Assembly (NCBI GenBank): GCA_964559125.1
Contig: CAZLGW010000007.1
Location: forward strand, 1-64,000
Length of the DNA: 64,000 bases
Source of the DNA: Ravibacter sp964559125
Lineage (GTDB): Bacteria > Bacteroidota > Bacteroidia > Cytophagales > Spirosomataceae
Direction of reading: 5' to 3'
The notes beneath the pieces were generated by a model, which made no database searches, was not told the origin of the DNA, and saw nothing but the letters and a program-made list of their open reading frames with translations. Shown in pieces: positions 8,928 through 17,775 of this stretch; the stretch's first letter is position 1, and each line of letters opens with the position of its first letter. The position numbers and the translations under genes were made by a program.

Positions 8928-11900
8928 ATGAAAATCTCTATGTCTACCACGGGGAAGAAATCACTCTTCCTCCTTTGTGTGTGGCTTTCGTGGGCTGGCA
9001 GTGCCTACCCCTCCTACGGAAGCACCCCCGGGAACAGCCCGGACATGAATTCGACCGGCAAAGTCGGGTCGAAGGAAAGAACGTCTTCTGCTAAGCCGGT
9101 AGCCGACAGAACAGTTACCGGTAAGGTTTCCGCATCCGACGGGTCAGCTCTTCCGGGTGTGAATATTCTTTTGAAAGGAACGACTACAGGAACGACTACG
9201 GATGTCGGCGGGAATTACTCTATCAGAATAGGGGATTCACCCGACCAGGTGCTTATTTTCTCATTTATCGGGTACGCTTCCCGGGAAATGGCCATAGGAA
9301 GCAGCTCTGTTTTGAATGTGACCCTGGAAGAAAGCTTAGAGACCCTGAATGAAGTCGTTGTTACTTCACTGGGTATGAGAAAGGAAAAAAGGTCGCTTGG
9401 CTACAGCATGAACAGCGTCAATGCCGACGAAATCGAAACCGGTGGTGTATCCAACGTTCTGAAATCGCTGGAAGGCAAAGTTACGGGGGTCCAGATGAAC
9501 AGCCTTACTTCTTCTCCTACCTCTTCAGTAATGTTCAATATACGCGGAGCATCCGCACTGAAAGGAATCATGGCCGGAACGAGCGGGAATATCAACAATG
9601 AAACCCAGCCCCTGATCGTGCTGAACGGCGTACCGCTGAGTTCCAACACGGTAGGTACGGTCTCCGCAATAGACGCCGGTAACTTTATTTCTACGCTCAA
9701 TCCCAACGATATAGAAAGTATTTCTGTTTTGAAAGGAGCCAGTGCTTCGGCCCTCTATGGTTCACAGGCCGGTAACGGGGTGATTATGATCACTACCAAA
9801 TCGGGCGCGGGAGCTAAAAGAGGGATAGGGGTTTCGGTCAACAGCGCGATCTCATTCGACAAGGCCTATAGTGCGCCGCCAGTACAACGTACCTTTTTCC
9901 AGGGTGATGAAGACGGAGGTCCCCTAACCGCCGATAAAAAAGGGCTTGGCTGGCATATTGACGACAGGACCAACAATACCCCCACATGGAGGTGGAACCT
10001 CGGCACTCAGCAATGGGAACAATCGATCCTTGAAGCGCGTGGAGATAAAGATCCGCTGCTGGCCTTCCTGAGAACAGGGGTCATGACTGACAACAACATT
10101 GCCGTAACCGGCAACTACGACAAAGGGAACTACCGTATTAATGTCGGCAACCTGTCACACAACGCAGTAATTCCCGGTAACAAAACGTCAAGAAACAGCG
10201 TTTCTTTCGATGCCCAGTACAAAGTGACCAATAATCTGACGGTAACTTCCCAGGCGTCGTATTCCCGTACATTTGTACCAAATCAATCGCACGTACAAGG
10301 AAAACGGGAAGACAACCCGCTCGCACATGCGATGTCGATGCCGATCAACATGCCTAAAATGTCGGAATGGAGAAAGGCAAGCCCATGGCTTGACGGCTGG
10401 GAAGGCACCTACCAGAATACACCTTACCTGAGCAATCCGGGGGAAGACCGCCTAAACAGGGTAAATGCGTCGGGCTTTGATAATGCAATCGGTAAAAACG
10501 GCCCGTATTTTGCAGCTGAAAACATTATCAGGACCTATGCCAAGGATGTAATGTTCGGAAAAGTCCAGCTGGACTGGAAACTTGGCCAGCCGTTCCTTCT
10601 CACGGTGCGTTCAGGTCTCAGCCACGAGAATTTCGCATTTGAGCGCAAAACCCCCTGGGGCTCGGAAAGAGCTCAAAAGGGCGGATACGAGCAGCAGCAT
10701 TCCAACAACATTAATGTGAGAAATGACATACTGTTGTCATACAACCAGTATTTCCTTGACGACAATTTGTCAATCGACGCTGTAGGAGGTTTCTCTTATA
10801 ACTACGGAGAAGGCAACTCCTCAGGATTCGGTGGTAATGAACTTACAACCCCCAATTCTTTCAATTTTACCTCGTTGCCTGTAGCCATAAGGCAAAATGC
10901 CTCTTTCGGTCGCGGGTATTCGAGCCGGAACTCCGGTGCCTACGCTACTGCCAATTTTGGTTGGAAAAACATGGTTTACCTGGAATTGACGGGACGTAAT
11001 GACTGGGTAGGTATCCTTGCTCATGAAAAAGACAACCATTTCTACCCCGGTGCATCCCTGAGCTGGATCGCTTCAGAAACCTTCAACATGGGAAGCGCAT
11101 TTAACTTCCTTAAAATCAGAGGGAGCTACGCACAAACAGGTTACGGTATCGGTAAGCCTGTCAACCTGGACAGCTACGGTATTTCAGCCAACACATGGGG
11201 CGGCGTTACCATGGGAGGTGTAGGAGGAGGACTGGTTGATGCCAAAATCCTTCCGGAACTGAACGTAACCACGGAAATCGGTGTGGACTTCAGGGCGCTT
11301 AACAACAGAATTTCCGGTGAATTTACCGCGTATTCCAAGAATCACATCAACCAGATCCAAAACCTGCCGGTGGTAGGTTCTTCAGGATTCGGCTCGGTGC
11401 TGACCAACATGGGATCGGTAAAATCAACCGGTATTGAAGCTGCTCTGACAGTAACTCCTGTACGTTCCGAAAACTGGGAACTGAACGTAACCGGAAACGT
11501 TACGACTTTCAAATCAGTTATAGACGATCTGGATCCCCGCTTTACGGAGGCATTCTATGGTTATGAAGGAACAACCTATTTGTCCCTGTTCAAAGGCTCC
11601 CGCGTAGGCGACCTCTACGCAAAAGAACCTATCAGCCGTATCCAGACCGGGAAGTACAAAGGAATGATGCTGACCGGTATCGACGGAATCATAGAAGAAG
11701 CCGTTACAACTACCGATCATATCAGGAAGAATGGCTACCTGGGTAATTTCAACCCTAATGCGATCTACGGATTCAATATCGACACCAAGTACAAAAACTT
11801 CAGGCTGAACGTAGTTTCCAGCCTCAGAGTGGGCGGCGTGTTTATTTCTGAAACCCAGAAGATCATGATTGACGATGGTATGGCAGACATCAAAAAGATC

Positions 11901-12497
11901 TATGGTGATAAATACGACGAGTACTGGACAGGAGGTCGTTTTGCAGGTGGCTTACCCAGCATGCCTAATCCCAGCGAGATGTTCAATGGTGAAGGCTTTG
12001 GTATCTACAAAGAAAAAATGGAAGAGACCATGGGCCTCTACAACGGCGACTCCCGCTATTTCGGCTACTGGAATGCGGTTTACATCGATCCGAACTACAA
12101 CCTGTCGAACCTCACTCCTGAAGAAAAGCTAAGTCTTCCTGATGAAGCCTATATCAGAAATGGCGATGATCCTTACAAAACCATCTACCTGCACCCCTAT
12201 AACATGGAAGGCCAGGAACTATGGTCGGGAGCTCAGTTCAGGACACATGATGCTACTTCTTTCAAAATTAAGGAGATCAACCTGACCTATACACTGAACA
12301 GGTCTATTGCACAAAAGATCCGCTGCCAGGATATCTACGTTACTGCTTTTGCTAAAAACGTGATGTTCTGGGCTAAAAACACGATGAACGAAGATCCTGA
12401 AACTGCTTTCTACGATGGTATCAGGGGAATGGGGGTTGCACAATTCGGATTACCGCCGATCCGCACTATGGGTGTGAGACTTGGATTTAGTTTTTAG
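8928..12497 (+). CDS. SusC/RagA TonB-dependent outer-membrane transporter
   Basis: Outer-membrane TonB-linked transporter of 1189 aa. A signal peptide occupies about residues 1-32. The carboxypeptidase-regulatory-like domain (about 60-145, TVTGKVSASDGSALPGVN) is followed by a TonB-box-like segment (LNEVVVTSLGM) and the plug (about 155-290, with IRGASALKG and LKGASASALYGSQAGNGVI). The beta-barrel then runs to the C-terminus, which ends in Phe (RLGFSF). It is paired with a SusD-like lipoprotein 30 bases downstream. The IRGASALKG plug and SusD-like_2 type partner suggest a pair used for oligopeptide or glycan import. No glycosidase adjoins it, so the substrate is unknown. Confidence 0.95.
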   Translation: MKISMSTTGKKSLFLLCVWLSWAGSAYPSYGSTPGNSPDMNSTGKVGSKERTSSAKPVADRTVTGKVSASDGSALPGVNILLKGTTTGTTTDVGGNYSIRIGDSPDQVLIFSFIGYASREMAIGSSSVLNVTLEESLETLNEVVVTSLGMRKEKRSLGYSMNSVNADEIETGGVSNVLKSLEGKVTGVQMNSLTSSPTSSVMFNIRGASALKGIMAGTSGNINNETQPLIVLNGVPLSSNTVGTVSAIDAGNFISTLNPNDIESISVLKGASASALYGSQAGNGVIMITTKSGAGAKRGIGVSVNSAISFDKAYSAPPVQRTFFQGDEDGGPLTADKKGLGWHIDDRTNNTPTWRWNLGTQQWEQSILEARGDKDPLLAFLRTGVMTDNNIAVTGNYDKGNYRINVGNLSHNAVIPGNKTSRNSVSFDAQYKVTNNLTVTSQASYSRTFVPNQSHVQGKREDNPLAHAMSMPINMPKMSEWRKASPWLDGWEGTYQNTPYLSNPGEDRLNRVNASGFDNAIGKNGPYFAAENIIRTYAKDVMFGKVQLDWKLGQPFLLTVRSGLSHENFAFERKTPWGSERAQKGGYEQQHSNNINVRNDILLSYNQYFLDDNLSIDAVGGFSYNYGEGNSSGFGGNELTTPNSFNFTSLPVAIRQNASFGRGYSSRNSGAYATANFGWKNMVYLELTGRNDWVGILAHEKDNHFYPGASLSWIASETFNMGSAFNFLKIRGSYAQTGYGIGKPVNLDSYGISANTWGGVTMGGVGGGLVDAKILPELNVTTEIGVDFRALNNRISGEFTAYSKNHINQIQNLPVVGSSGFGSVLTNMGSVKSTGIEAALTVTPVRSENWELNVTGNVTTFKSVIDDLDPRFTEAFYGYEGTTYLSLFKGSRVGDLYAKEPISRIQTGKYKGMMLTGIDGIIEEAVTTTDHIRKNGYLGNFNPNAIYGFNIDTKYKNFRLNVVSSLRVGGVFISETQKIMIDDGMADIKKIYGDKYDEYWTGGRFAGGLPSMPNPSEMFNGEGFGIYKEKMEETMGLYNGDSRYFGYWNAVYIDPNYNLSNLTPEEKLSLPDEAYIRNGDDPYKTIYLHPYNMEGQELWSGAQFRTHDATSFKIKEINLTYTLNRSIAQKIRCQDIYVTAFAKNVMFWAKNTMNEDPETAFYDGIRGMGVAQFGLPPIRTMGVRLGFSF

Positions 12498-12527
12498 TGG
12501 AAGGCAGCAAAAATTTGTAAAACGAAT

Positions 12528-14258
12528 ATGATGATGAAATCGATAAAATATTTCACCCTCGGAGCGCTGGTCGTCGCCGGCGTATCCTGCACAGACCAAC
12601 TGAGGATAGACGAAAGAGAGGACGCGTTTAAGGTAAATTATTTCACCTATTCGCGATACCTGCTAACGACATCGATTGTGGACGTAGCATTACCATACGG
12701 CAAATCAGTCACTGATGAACCTAAGGGCGAAGCAGCGCTGTACTTCCTGGATTGCTATAACGGCTCTTCACAGGCAGCCGCTCTCTACGGTACACGAGGT
12801 TCTTTCTGGGACTACCAGGGGGCAAGCGCTTATACAGGGCAGCTCAGAACTCTCGCAGCCCTCTCGAACCTGGCCAATAATGAAGACAACATGGCCAATG
12901 TTGCAGCCGCCAACATCCTGAAATCTTTTGTGGGCGCTTATCTGACCGAAAAATACGGTGATATCCCCTTTAGTGAAGCGATGGAAGGTAGAAGCGGTAG
13001 TCTGTTCCCTAAGTTCGATACTCAGAAGGAGGTATATGAGCAGATATTCTCTTTGCTGGACGAGGCAGTTTCCATTTTGTCGAATCCTAGCAGCAAAGGA
13101 CTCCCTTCTGATCACGATGTGTTGTTTAAAGGCGACAAGTCAAAGTGGATAAAATTTGCTAATTCACTGAAATTCAGGCTGATGGTTCACTCTTACGAGG
13201 CGTTCAAAAAGGCCGGAAAAGACCTGAGCGGCGAAATGCAGGCTATTGCCGGCGGCAACAACTATATGTCGTCTGTAGCCGATAATGCAAGTCTCAGTTT
13301 TTCCGGTGTAGCCGAACGTGAAGCATGGTACCTGCAGAGGAACTGGGGTACCGGGAACGATTTCACTGAGCAGAAACCTTCCAAGTACCTGATCGACCAG
13401 ATGGTAGCTCTTGACGATCCGCGTATGTACGTGATCTTTGCGCCGGTACTTTCGCCGATCTCTGCCAAAACTACTGAAACCAGCGAAGACGTTAAGATCA
13501 ATGGATTTACCTATAACATCACCTACTACCCTTCCTCGCTGTACGAACAGTCGGCCATGGAAGCAACCGGAAGGGATCTTGATGGTAACGCCATAACAGT
13601 ACCTTATCAGTTGGATGCCAAATGGTTCGGAGCTCCGAACCCGGTAAACGTCCAGCTACTGTATGCAGGCTCTGGTCTGCCCGGTACCAACAGCTTCTAT
13701 GACAACCGTCGTATTACAGGGTTTTCGCAGCTGATTGCCAAGACCACCGACCCCCGTCTGAAAGCTGTGATGATGGAATCGAGCGAAATGGCCTTCCTTC
13801 TTGCCGAAGCACGTCATAAAGGCTGGATTTCGGCCGGGACAGCCAAAGACTACTATGAAAATGGTATAAAGCTGTCGTTTGAAAGATGGCAGGTCGAGAA
13901 TGGAGCGAAGCCTGCAACACACATTGGTTCCGACAAAATTGTGGAAGATTTCAGCGCCTACTACCAGAAACCGGCTGTAGCGTTGGATGGTACTGCTGCC
14001 GATCTTGATAAAATCGCTACCCAGAAATGGTTGTCCATGCTGGTTACCAATCATACGGAGGCCTATACGGATTACAGGAGAACCAGAAAACCTGCGTTTG
14101 TCGGCAAAGTTGTTGAGTCGTTTTCAAACTTTGAATATCCGCTGCGGTACACCTACCCATTGGATGAATCCAACAACAATAAGGAAAAGTATGATGCCGC
14201 CGTATCTGCACTTGGCGGAAGAGATCTGCCTTCTTCCAAAATGTGGATATTGCAATAA
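12528..14258 (+). CDS. SusD/RagB-family surface lipoprotein (SusD-like_2 type)
   Basis: Lipoprotein of 576 aa with the lipobox at VAGVSC. It is the extracellular lid partner of the SusC protein just upstream. The helical TPR-like features (LTEKYGDIPFSEAM, KWIKFANSLKFRLM, EMAFLLAEARHKGW) match the SusD-like_2 branch of the RagB family. Three ATG codons in a row mark the start; the first (12528) is used. Two hairpin terminators follow, so susC and susD appear to form a complete two-gene operon. Confidence 0.92.
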   Translation: MMMKSIKYFTLGALVVAGVSCTDQLRIDEREDAFKVNYFTYSRYLLTTSIVDVALPYGKSVTDEPKGEAALYFLDCYNGSSQAAALYGTRGSFWDYQGASAYTGQLRTLAALSNLANNEDNMANVAAANILKSFVGAYLTEKYGDIPFSEAMEGRSGSLFPKFDTQKEVYEQIFSLLDEAVSILSNPSSKGLPSDHDVLFKGDKSKWIKFANSLKFRLMVHSYEAFKKAGKDLSGEMQAIAGGNNYMSSVADNASLSFSGVAEREAWYLQRNWGTGNDFTEQKPSKYLIDQMVALDDPRMYVIFAPVLSPISAKTTETSEDVKINGFTYNITYYPSSLYEQSAMEATGRDLDGNAITVPYQLDAKWFGAPNPVNVQLLYAGSGLPGTNSFYDNRRITGFSQLIAKTTDPRLKAVMMESSEMAFLLAEARHKGWISAGTAKDYYENGIKLSFERWQVENGAKPATHIGSDKIVEDFSAYYQKPAVALDGTAADLDKIATQKWLSMLVTNHTEAYTDYRRTRKPAFVGKVVESFSNFEYPLRYTYPLDESNNNKEKYDAAVSALGGRDLPSSKMWILQ

Positions 14259-14299
14259 GATACACTCCCGGCCGGGCACATGCTTCGCCGGGAGTATCT
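14259..14299 (+). terminator. Hairpin terminator after susD
   Basis: GATACACTCCCGGC pairs with GCCGGGAGTATC (stem of about 12 pairs with a two-base bulge). It begins at the susD stop and is followed by an A/T-rich run. Confidence 0.55.
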
Positions 14300-14341
14300 C
14301 AAAAAGATTTAGTTAAGTAAGTTTGTATCGTTAATTTAAGA

Positions 14342-14376
14342 CAGCGGGTTGGAGTTTCCGACTCGCTGCTTTATTT
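14342..14376 (+). terminator. Second hairpin terminator after susD
   Basis: CAGCGGGTTGG (14342-14352) pairs with CCGACTCGCTG (14358-14368), with two G-T wobbles and a short loop. It is followed by a T-rich tail (CTTTATTTT). This is a good intrinsic terminator form. Confidence 0.65.
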
Positions 14377-14495
14377 TGTCACTGGTATACTGTCAGTTAT
14401 CTACTAAAAAGCGACCTTATACCAAACGTCGAAGTGTTTGCACAGCCAGATCATTTTATTAAATTCATACTTTAAATCATTACGTACTATGCTTT

Positions 14496-15389
14496 ATGGA
14501 CAAACCTGCTACTGTACACGATACCTTTATCCGTGCCATCCTGGCCGATAAGGAGATTGCCATCGATTACTTCCGGGCCGCCCTACCTGCGTATATTGTA
14601 GAAAAGCTGGATTTCTCAACCTTGACTCAGCTTCCGGATACCTACGTTTCCAAAGAGCTACGGAAGACTGTATCCGATATCGTTTACTCCTGCAGCCTGA
14701 AAGATGGTAGCGGTACGATCAAGATCTCGCTCTTAATCGAACACAAGAGTTATATCGATAAATATACACCGATACAGATAGGAGCCTATATATTTTCGGG
14801 GTTGCTGAAGCAGGTTAGTAATAAGGAGAAACGGCTATCGCTGATCATCCCGGTTCTCCTGTACCATGGCAAGGAAAAGTGGGAATACAGAACGTTGAAT
14901 GACCTTTTCGAAGACCTGGATCCAGATCTTCGCCGGTTTATCCCGGACTACGAATATGTCTATCATAACCTGGGTGAAATATCGGATGAGGCTATCCAGG
15001 CATTGCATAACAAGTTTCTGGCAGCATCGTTTTTGGCATTGAAATACAGTATGTTAAAAGGTGATTCTAAAGAATGGGTCCCTTTGATATTGGAGCTTGC
15101 AGGGGAGGCGGGGGCAGACTTGCAAACCAGCCTCATCGTTTATATATTTGTAAATAGCGGATTGAAAAAAGAGGAAATATCAAAAATCATACATATGGCG
15201 CCTGTAACTATAAAGAAGAAAGCTATGACCACATGGGATTATTTGCTGGAGGAAGGTATGGAGAAAAAAACAGAAAAGGCCGTCCGCAACATGATTCATG
15301 AAGGGTTTGAAACAGAGATTATCTGTAAAATTCAGGAAGTAACGCCTGGGTACGTTGCCCGTATTCGGAAAGAAGTAGAAAGCAAGTAA
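14496..15389 (+). CDS. Rpn-family PD-(D/E)XK nuclease (YhgA-like)
   Basis: Protein of 297 aa that begins with the DxxFRAIL-like opening of Rpn/YhgA proteins (VHDTFIRAILADKE). It carries a PD-(D/E)XK core at D61 (SDIVYSC) and E82-x-K84 (LLIEHKSY). Members are DNA endonucleases linked to RecA-independent recombination and are often called transposase-like, but no inverted repeats or target duplication flank this gene. The C-terminal 80 residues are Lys-rich and helical. The gene stands alone between the first SusCD operon and the SBBP gene, which fits a mobile accessory gene. Confidence 0.85.
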   Translation: MDKPATVHDTFIRAILADKEIAIDYFRAALPAYIVEKLDFSTLTQLPDTYVSKELRKTVSDIVYSCSLKDGSGTIKISLLIEHKSYIDKYTPIQIGAYIFSGLLKQVSNKEKRLSLIIPVLLYHGKEKWEYRTLNDLFEDLDPDLRRFIPDYEYVYHNLGEISDEAIQALHNKFLAASFLALKYSMLKGDSKEWVPLILELAGEAGADLQTSLIVYIFVNSGLKKEEISKIIHMAPVTIKKKAMTTWDYLLEEGMEKKTEKAVRNMIHEGFETEIICKIQEVTPGYVARIRKEVESK

Positions 15390-15463
15390 GCAATTCATTT
15401 TGCCGGGCCTGGAACAAACCAAATTACAGATTTTCCTATAGCCAAAATACAGGTTTTCATAGA

Positions 15464-15494
15464 TTGTTTCTACTTCGCCGACAAGTTAACTTTA
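15464..15494 (+). promoter_or_regulatory. Promoter of the SBBP-repeat gene
   Basis: TTG (15464-15466), 20-base spacer and TAACTTTA (15487-15494, 7 of 8 to TAnnTTTG) lie 22 bases before the ATG. The perfect palindrome GTGATTAATCAC (15497-15508) sits at the expected transcription start. Confidence 0.5.
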
Positions 15495-15496
15495 TC

Positions 15497-15508
15497 GTGA
15501 TTAATCAC
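15497..15508. promoter_or_regulatory. Perfect 12-base palindrome, candidate operator
   Basis: GTGATTAATCAC is a perfect palindrome two bases downstream of the -7 box and eight bases before the ATG at 15517. The position is ideal for a repressor. The binding protein is unknown. Confidence 0.4.
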
Positions 15509-15516
15509 AGCTGATC

Positions 15517-17775
15517 ATGATAAAGATACTACCCATCGCCTCAATTTTTCTTTTCCTGTGCGCCTTCAACAACACCAACGAAGCGACACGGGCCGGAGTC
15601 TCGCCTTCTCTTAAACCAAAGCAGGAATTCTACAGGAAGAAGCTTCTTTTTATAGAAAATAAAGGACAGCTGGCGGATGCGGAGGCAGGCCACACTGCTA
15701 ATACGATCCTGTTTTATGCAGGCGACGCCGATGCGAAAGTATACGTCACCAAAACCGGTCTTCACTACCAATTCTTGAAAGCTACCCTGCCTGCTACGCC
15801 CGGCAGCGGATCGCTCGCGGAAAATACGCCTCGTATGGAGGCACATCGCTACTCTGTAAACCTCAAAAATGCCAATCCAAACCCTGTTATACGGAAAGAA
15901 GCCGAGGCTATATACACCGAGCGATACATCCGGCAAGGGAATGGCGGCGACCTGGTCGCAGGGAGCTATGGCAAAATTATTGTAGAAAATGTTTACCCGG
16001 GTATTGACTGGGTACTCTACAGGAGCGAGGGGGATGACGGCAGCGAAAGCCTGAAGTATGACTTTATTGTGAAGCCCGGCGCCGACCCGGCGCTCATCCA
16101 GTTGGAAATACAGGATGCCGACGAGACCTACCTTGACAAAAACGGCGCGATGGTTATGAAAACGAAGCTGGGTGAAGTGAAAGAGCTGCCCCCGGTAAGC
16201 TACAGCAATGGCCTGGTCGTGCCCGCACGGTTTAAAGAAATAGAAAAAAGCCTATATGGTTTCGAAGTAGGGCCTTATGATACCAGCCGGGAGCTGGTCA
16301 TTGACCCCGAAGTAAAATGGCTTACCTATTATACGGGTATCGGGCTGTCATTTGACATTGCTGACAATCCTGCCGGAAGCGCTACCGACGCAGCAGGAAA
16401 CATATACATGATGGGCACCACCCTCAGCGCCACCGATATTGCCTATAACGGCTACCAGAACAATTTGAAAGGAGAAGCAGATGCCATCATAGTCAAATTT
16501 AACAGTAACGGAGAACGCCTCTGGAGTACCTATTTCGGAGGTTCCAGTTATGAATTCGGCCACGCGTGCGTCGTGGATCCCGCCGGAAATCTCTTTTTTA
16601 CCGGGAAAACGCATAGCAACGGTCTCCCTACCACGCCGGGGGCACATCAAAGCGACCTGTCCAGCCACGGTACACTACCCCTTTTGGAGGCTTATGATGT
16701 CTTCCTGGGAAAGATGGATGGATCCGGAAACTTGCTTTGGGCTACCTATTTCGGAGGTAATCACTCAGACAAAGTGTATGGCTGCGCGACCGACGCAAGC
16801 GGAAGCGTCTATATCTGCGGTGATACCAAAAGCGATAACCTGCCTACCGACGATTCGAGCTTCCAAAAAGACTACAGCGGGGTGAAGGGGGATGATGATA
16901 CAGCGGGGCATGATGGAAATGACGCTTTCCTGGCAAAATTCGACCCGGATGGTGTTTTCCAGTGGGCGACCTACTATGGAAACTCCTATCTGTTCCAGCA
17001 TGGGCACGCTTGCGCTACCGATGCCGAAGGCAACGTGGTGATGGCCGGAAGAAGCTCCGGCGGGAGCCGCATGGCGACCCCGGACGCCTTTCAAACTACC
17101 GTTGGGGGCGGTGGAGGAGACGCTTTCCTCGTAAAATTCAATACCCACGGTGAACGGATCTGGGGAACTTTCCTGGGAGGAAGCAATTCTGATGAAGCTA
17201 CTGCATGCGCAATAGATCCCGACGGCAATATATATGTGGCAGGCAACACGGAAAGCGAAAATTTCCCTGTCTTACTACCGTTTCAGAGTACCTATGGCGA
17301 CGGCGATTTTTATGGCGATGGATTCCTTGCCAAATTCGATAAAACCGGTGCGCTGCTCTGGAGCACCTACTACGGCGGAGAAGATGACGAAGAGGTGACT
17401 TCATGTACACTGGACGCAGCGGGCAACGTCTACATTGGAGGAAAAACCAATAGCGAAGAGGGAATTCTATTTAACAGTTCGCTGGATGAAAACGGTTTCC
17501 TCATTGAAAGAGGTCAATATTTTAAGGGGTACGTAGCAAAATTCAATCAGGGAGGCCGCCTCATTTGGGGATCCTATATAGGCGGGGATCTCGCAGATGT
17601 AGTCAAAAACCTGGCGACGGATCAAAACAACAATCTCTATGTGATCGGTGCGACGGTCAGTAGCGACCTGGCGACACCCGGCGCTTTTAAAACTGAAAAC
17701 ACCTACGGTACAGAGGCCTATTTTATCGCAAAAACATTTGTGACTCCAGCCTCCCCACCCCTGTCGTGTATGTAA
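15517..17775 (+). CDS. SBBP-repeat secreted protein, N-terminal part of a frameshifted gene
   Basis: The 752-aa frame has a signal peptide (about residues 1-18), an N-terminal domain (about 45-265, FIENKGQLAD opening), and then at least seven SBBP beta-propeller repeats from about residue 285. The repeats read as variants of ATDAAGNIYxxGTT with YFGG spacers. The frame ends abruptly at 17775 in a C-rich run. The -1 frame continues with the beta-helix and T9SS signal of the following entry. The two parts together make a sensible secreted protein of about 1,335 aa, whereas each alone lacks either an exit signal or an entry signal. A missing base in the C run near 17751-17760 (mutation or sequencing error) is the simplest reading. 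Confidence 0.8.
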   Translation: MIKILPIASIFLFLCAFNNTNEATRAGVSPSLKPKQEFYRKKLLFIENKGQLADAEAGHTANTILFYAGDADAKVYVTKTGLHYQFLKATLPATPGSGSLAENTPRMEAHRYSVNLKNANPNPVIRKEAEAIYTERYIRQGNGGDLVAGSYGKIIVENVYPGIDWVLYRSEGDDGSESLKYDFIVKPGADPALIQLEIQDADETYLDKNGAMVMKTKLGEVKELPPVSYSNGLVVPARFKEIEKSLYGFEVGPYDTSRELVIDPEVKWLTYYTGIGLSFDIADNPAGSATDAAGNIYMMGTTLSATDIAYNGYQNNLKGEADAIIVKFNSNGERLWSTYFGGSSYEFGHACVVDPAGNLFFTGKTHSNGLPTTPGAHQSDLSSHGTLPLLEAYDVFLGKMDGSGNLLWATYFGGNHSDKVYGCATDASGSVYICGDTKSDNLPTDDSSFQKDYSGVKGDDDTAGHDGNDAFLAKFDPDGVFQWATYYGNSYLFQHGHACATDAEGNVVMAGRSSGGSRMATPDAFQTTVGGGGGDAFLVKFNTHGERIWGTFLGGSNSDEATACAIDPDGNIYVAGNTESENFPVLLPFQSTYGDGDFYGDGFLAKFDKTGALLWSTYYGGEDDEEVTSCTLDAAGNVYIGGKTNSEEGILFNSSLDENGFLIERGQYFKGYVAKFNQGGRLIWGSYIGGDLADVVKNLATDQNNNLYVIGATVSSDLATPGAFKTENTYGTEAYFIAKTFVTPASPPLSCM

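Noticed and set aside
17740..17775. Programmed -1 ribosomal frameshift in the SBBP gene
   Set aside because: No X-XXY-YYZ slippery heptamer and no obvious downstream pseudoknot were seen. A simple base loss in a C run explains it better.
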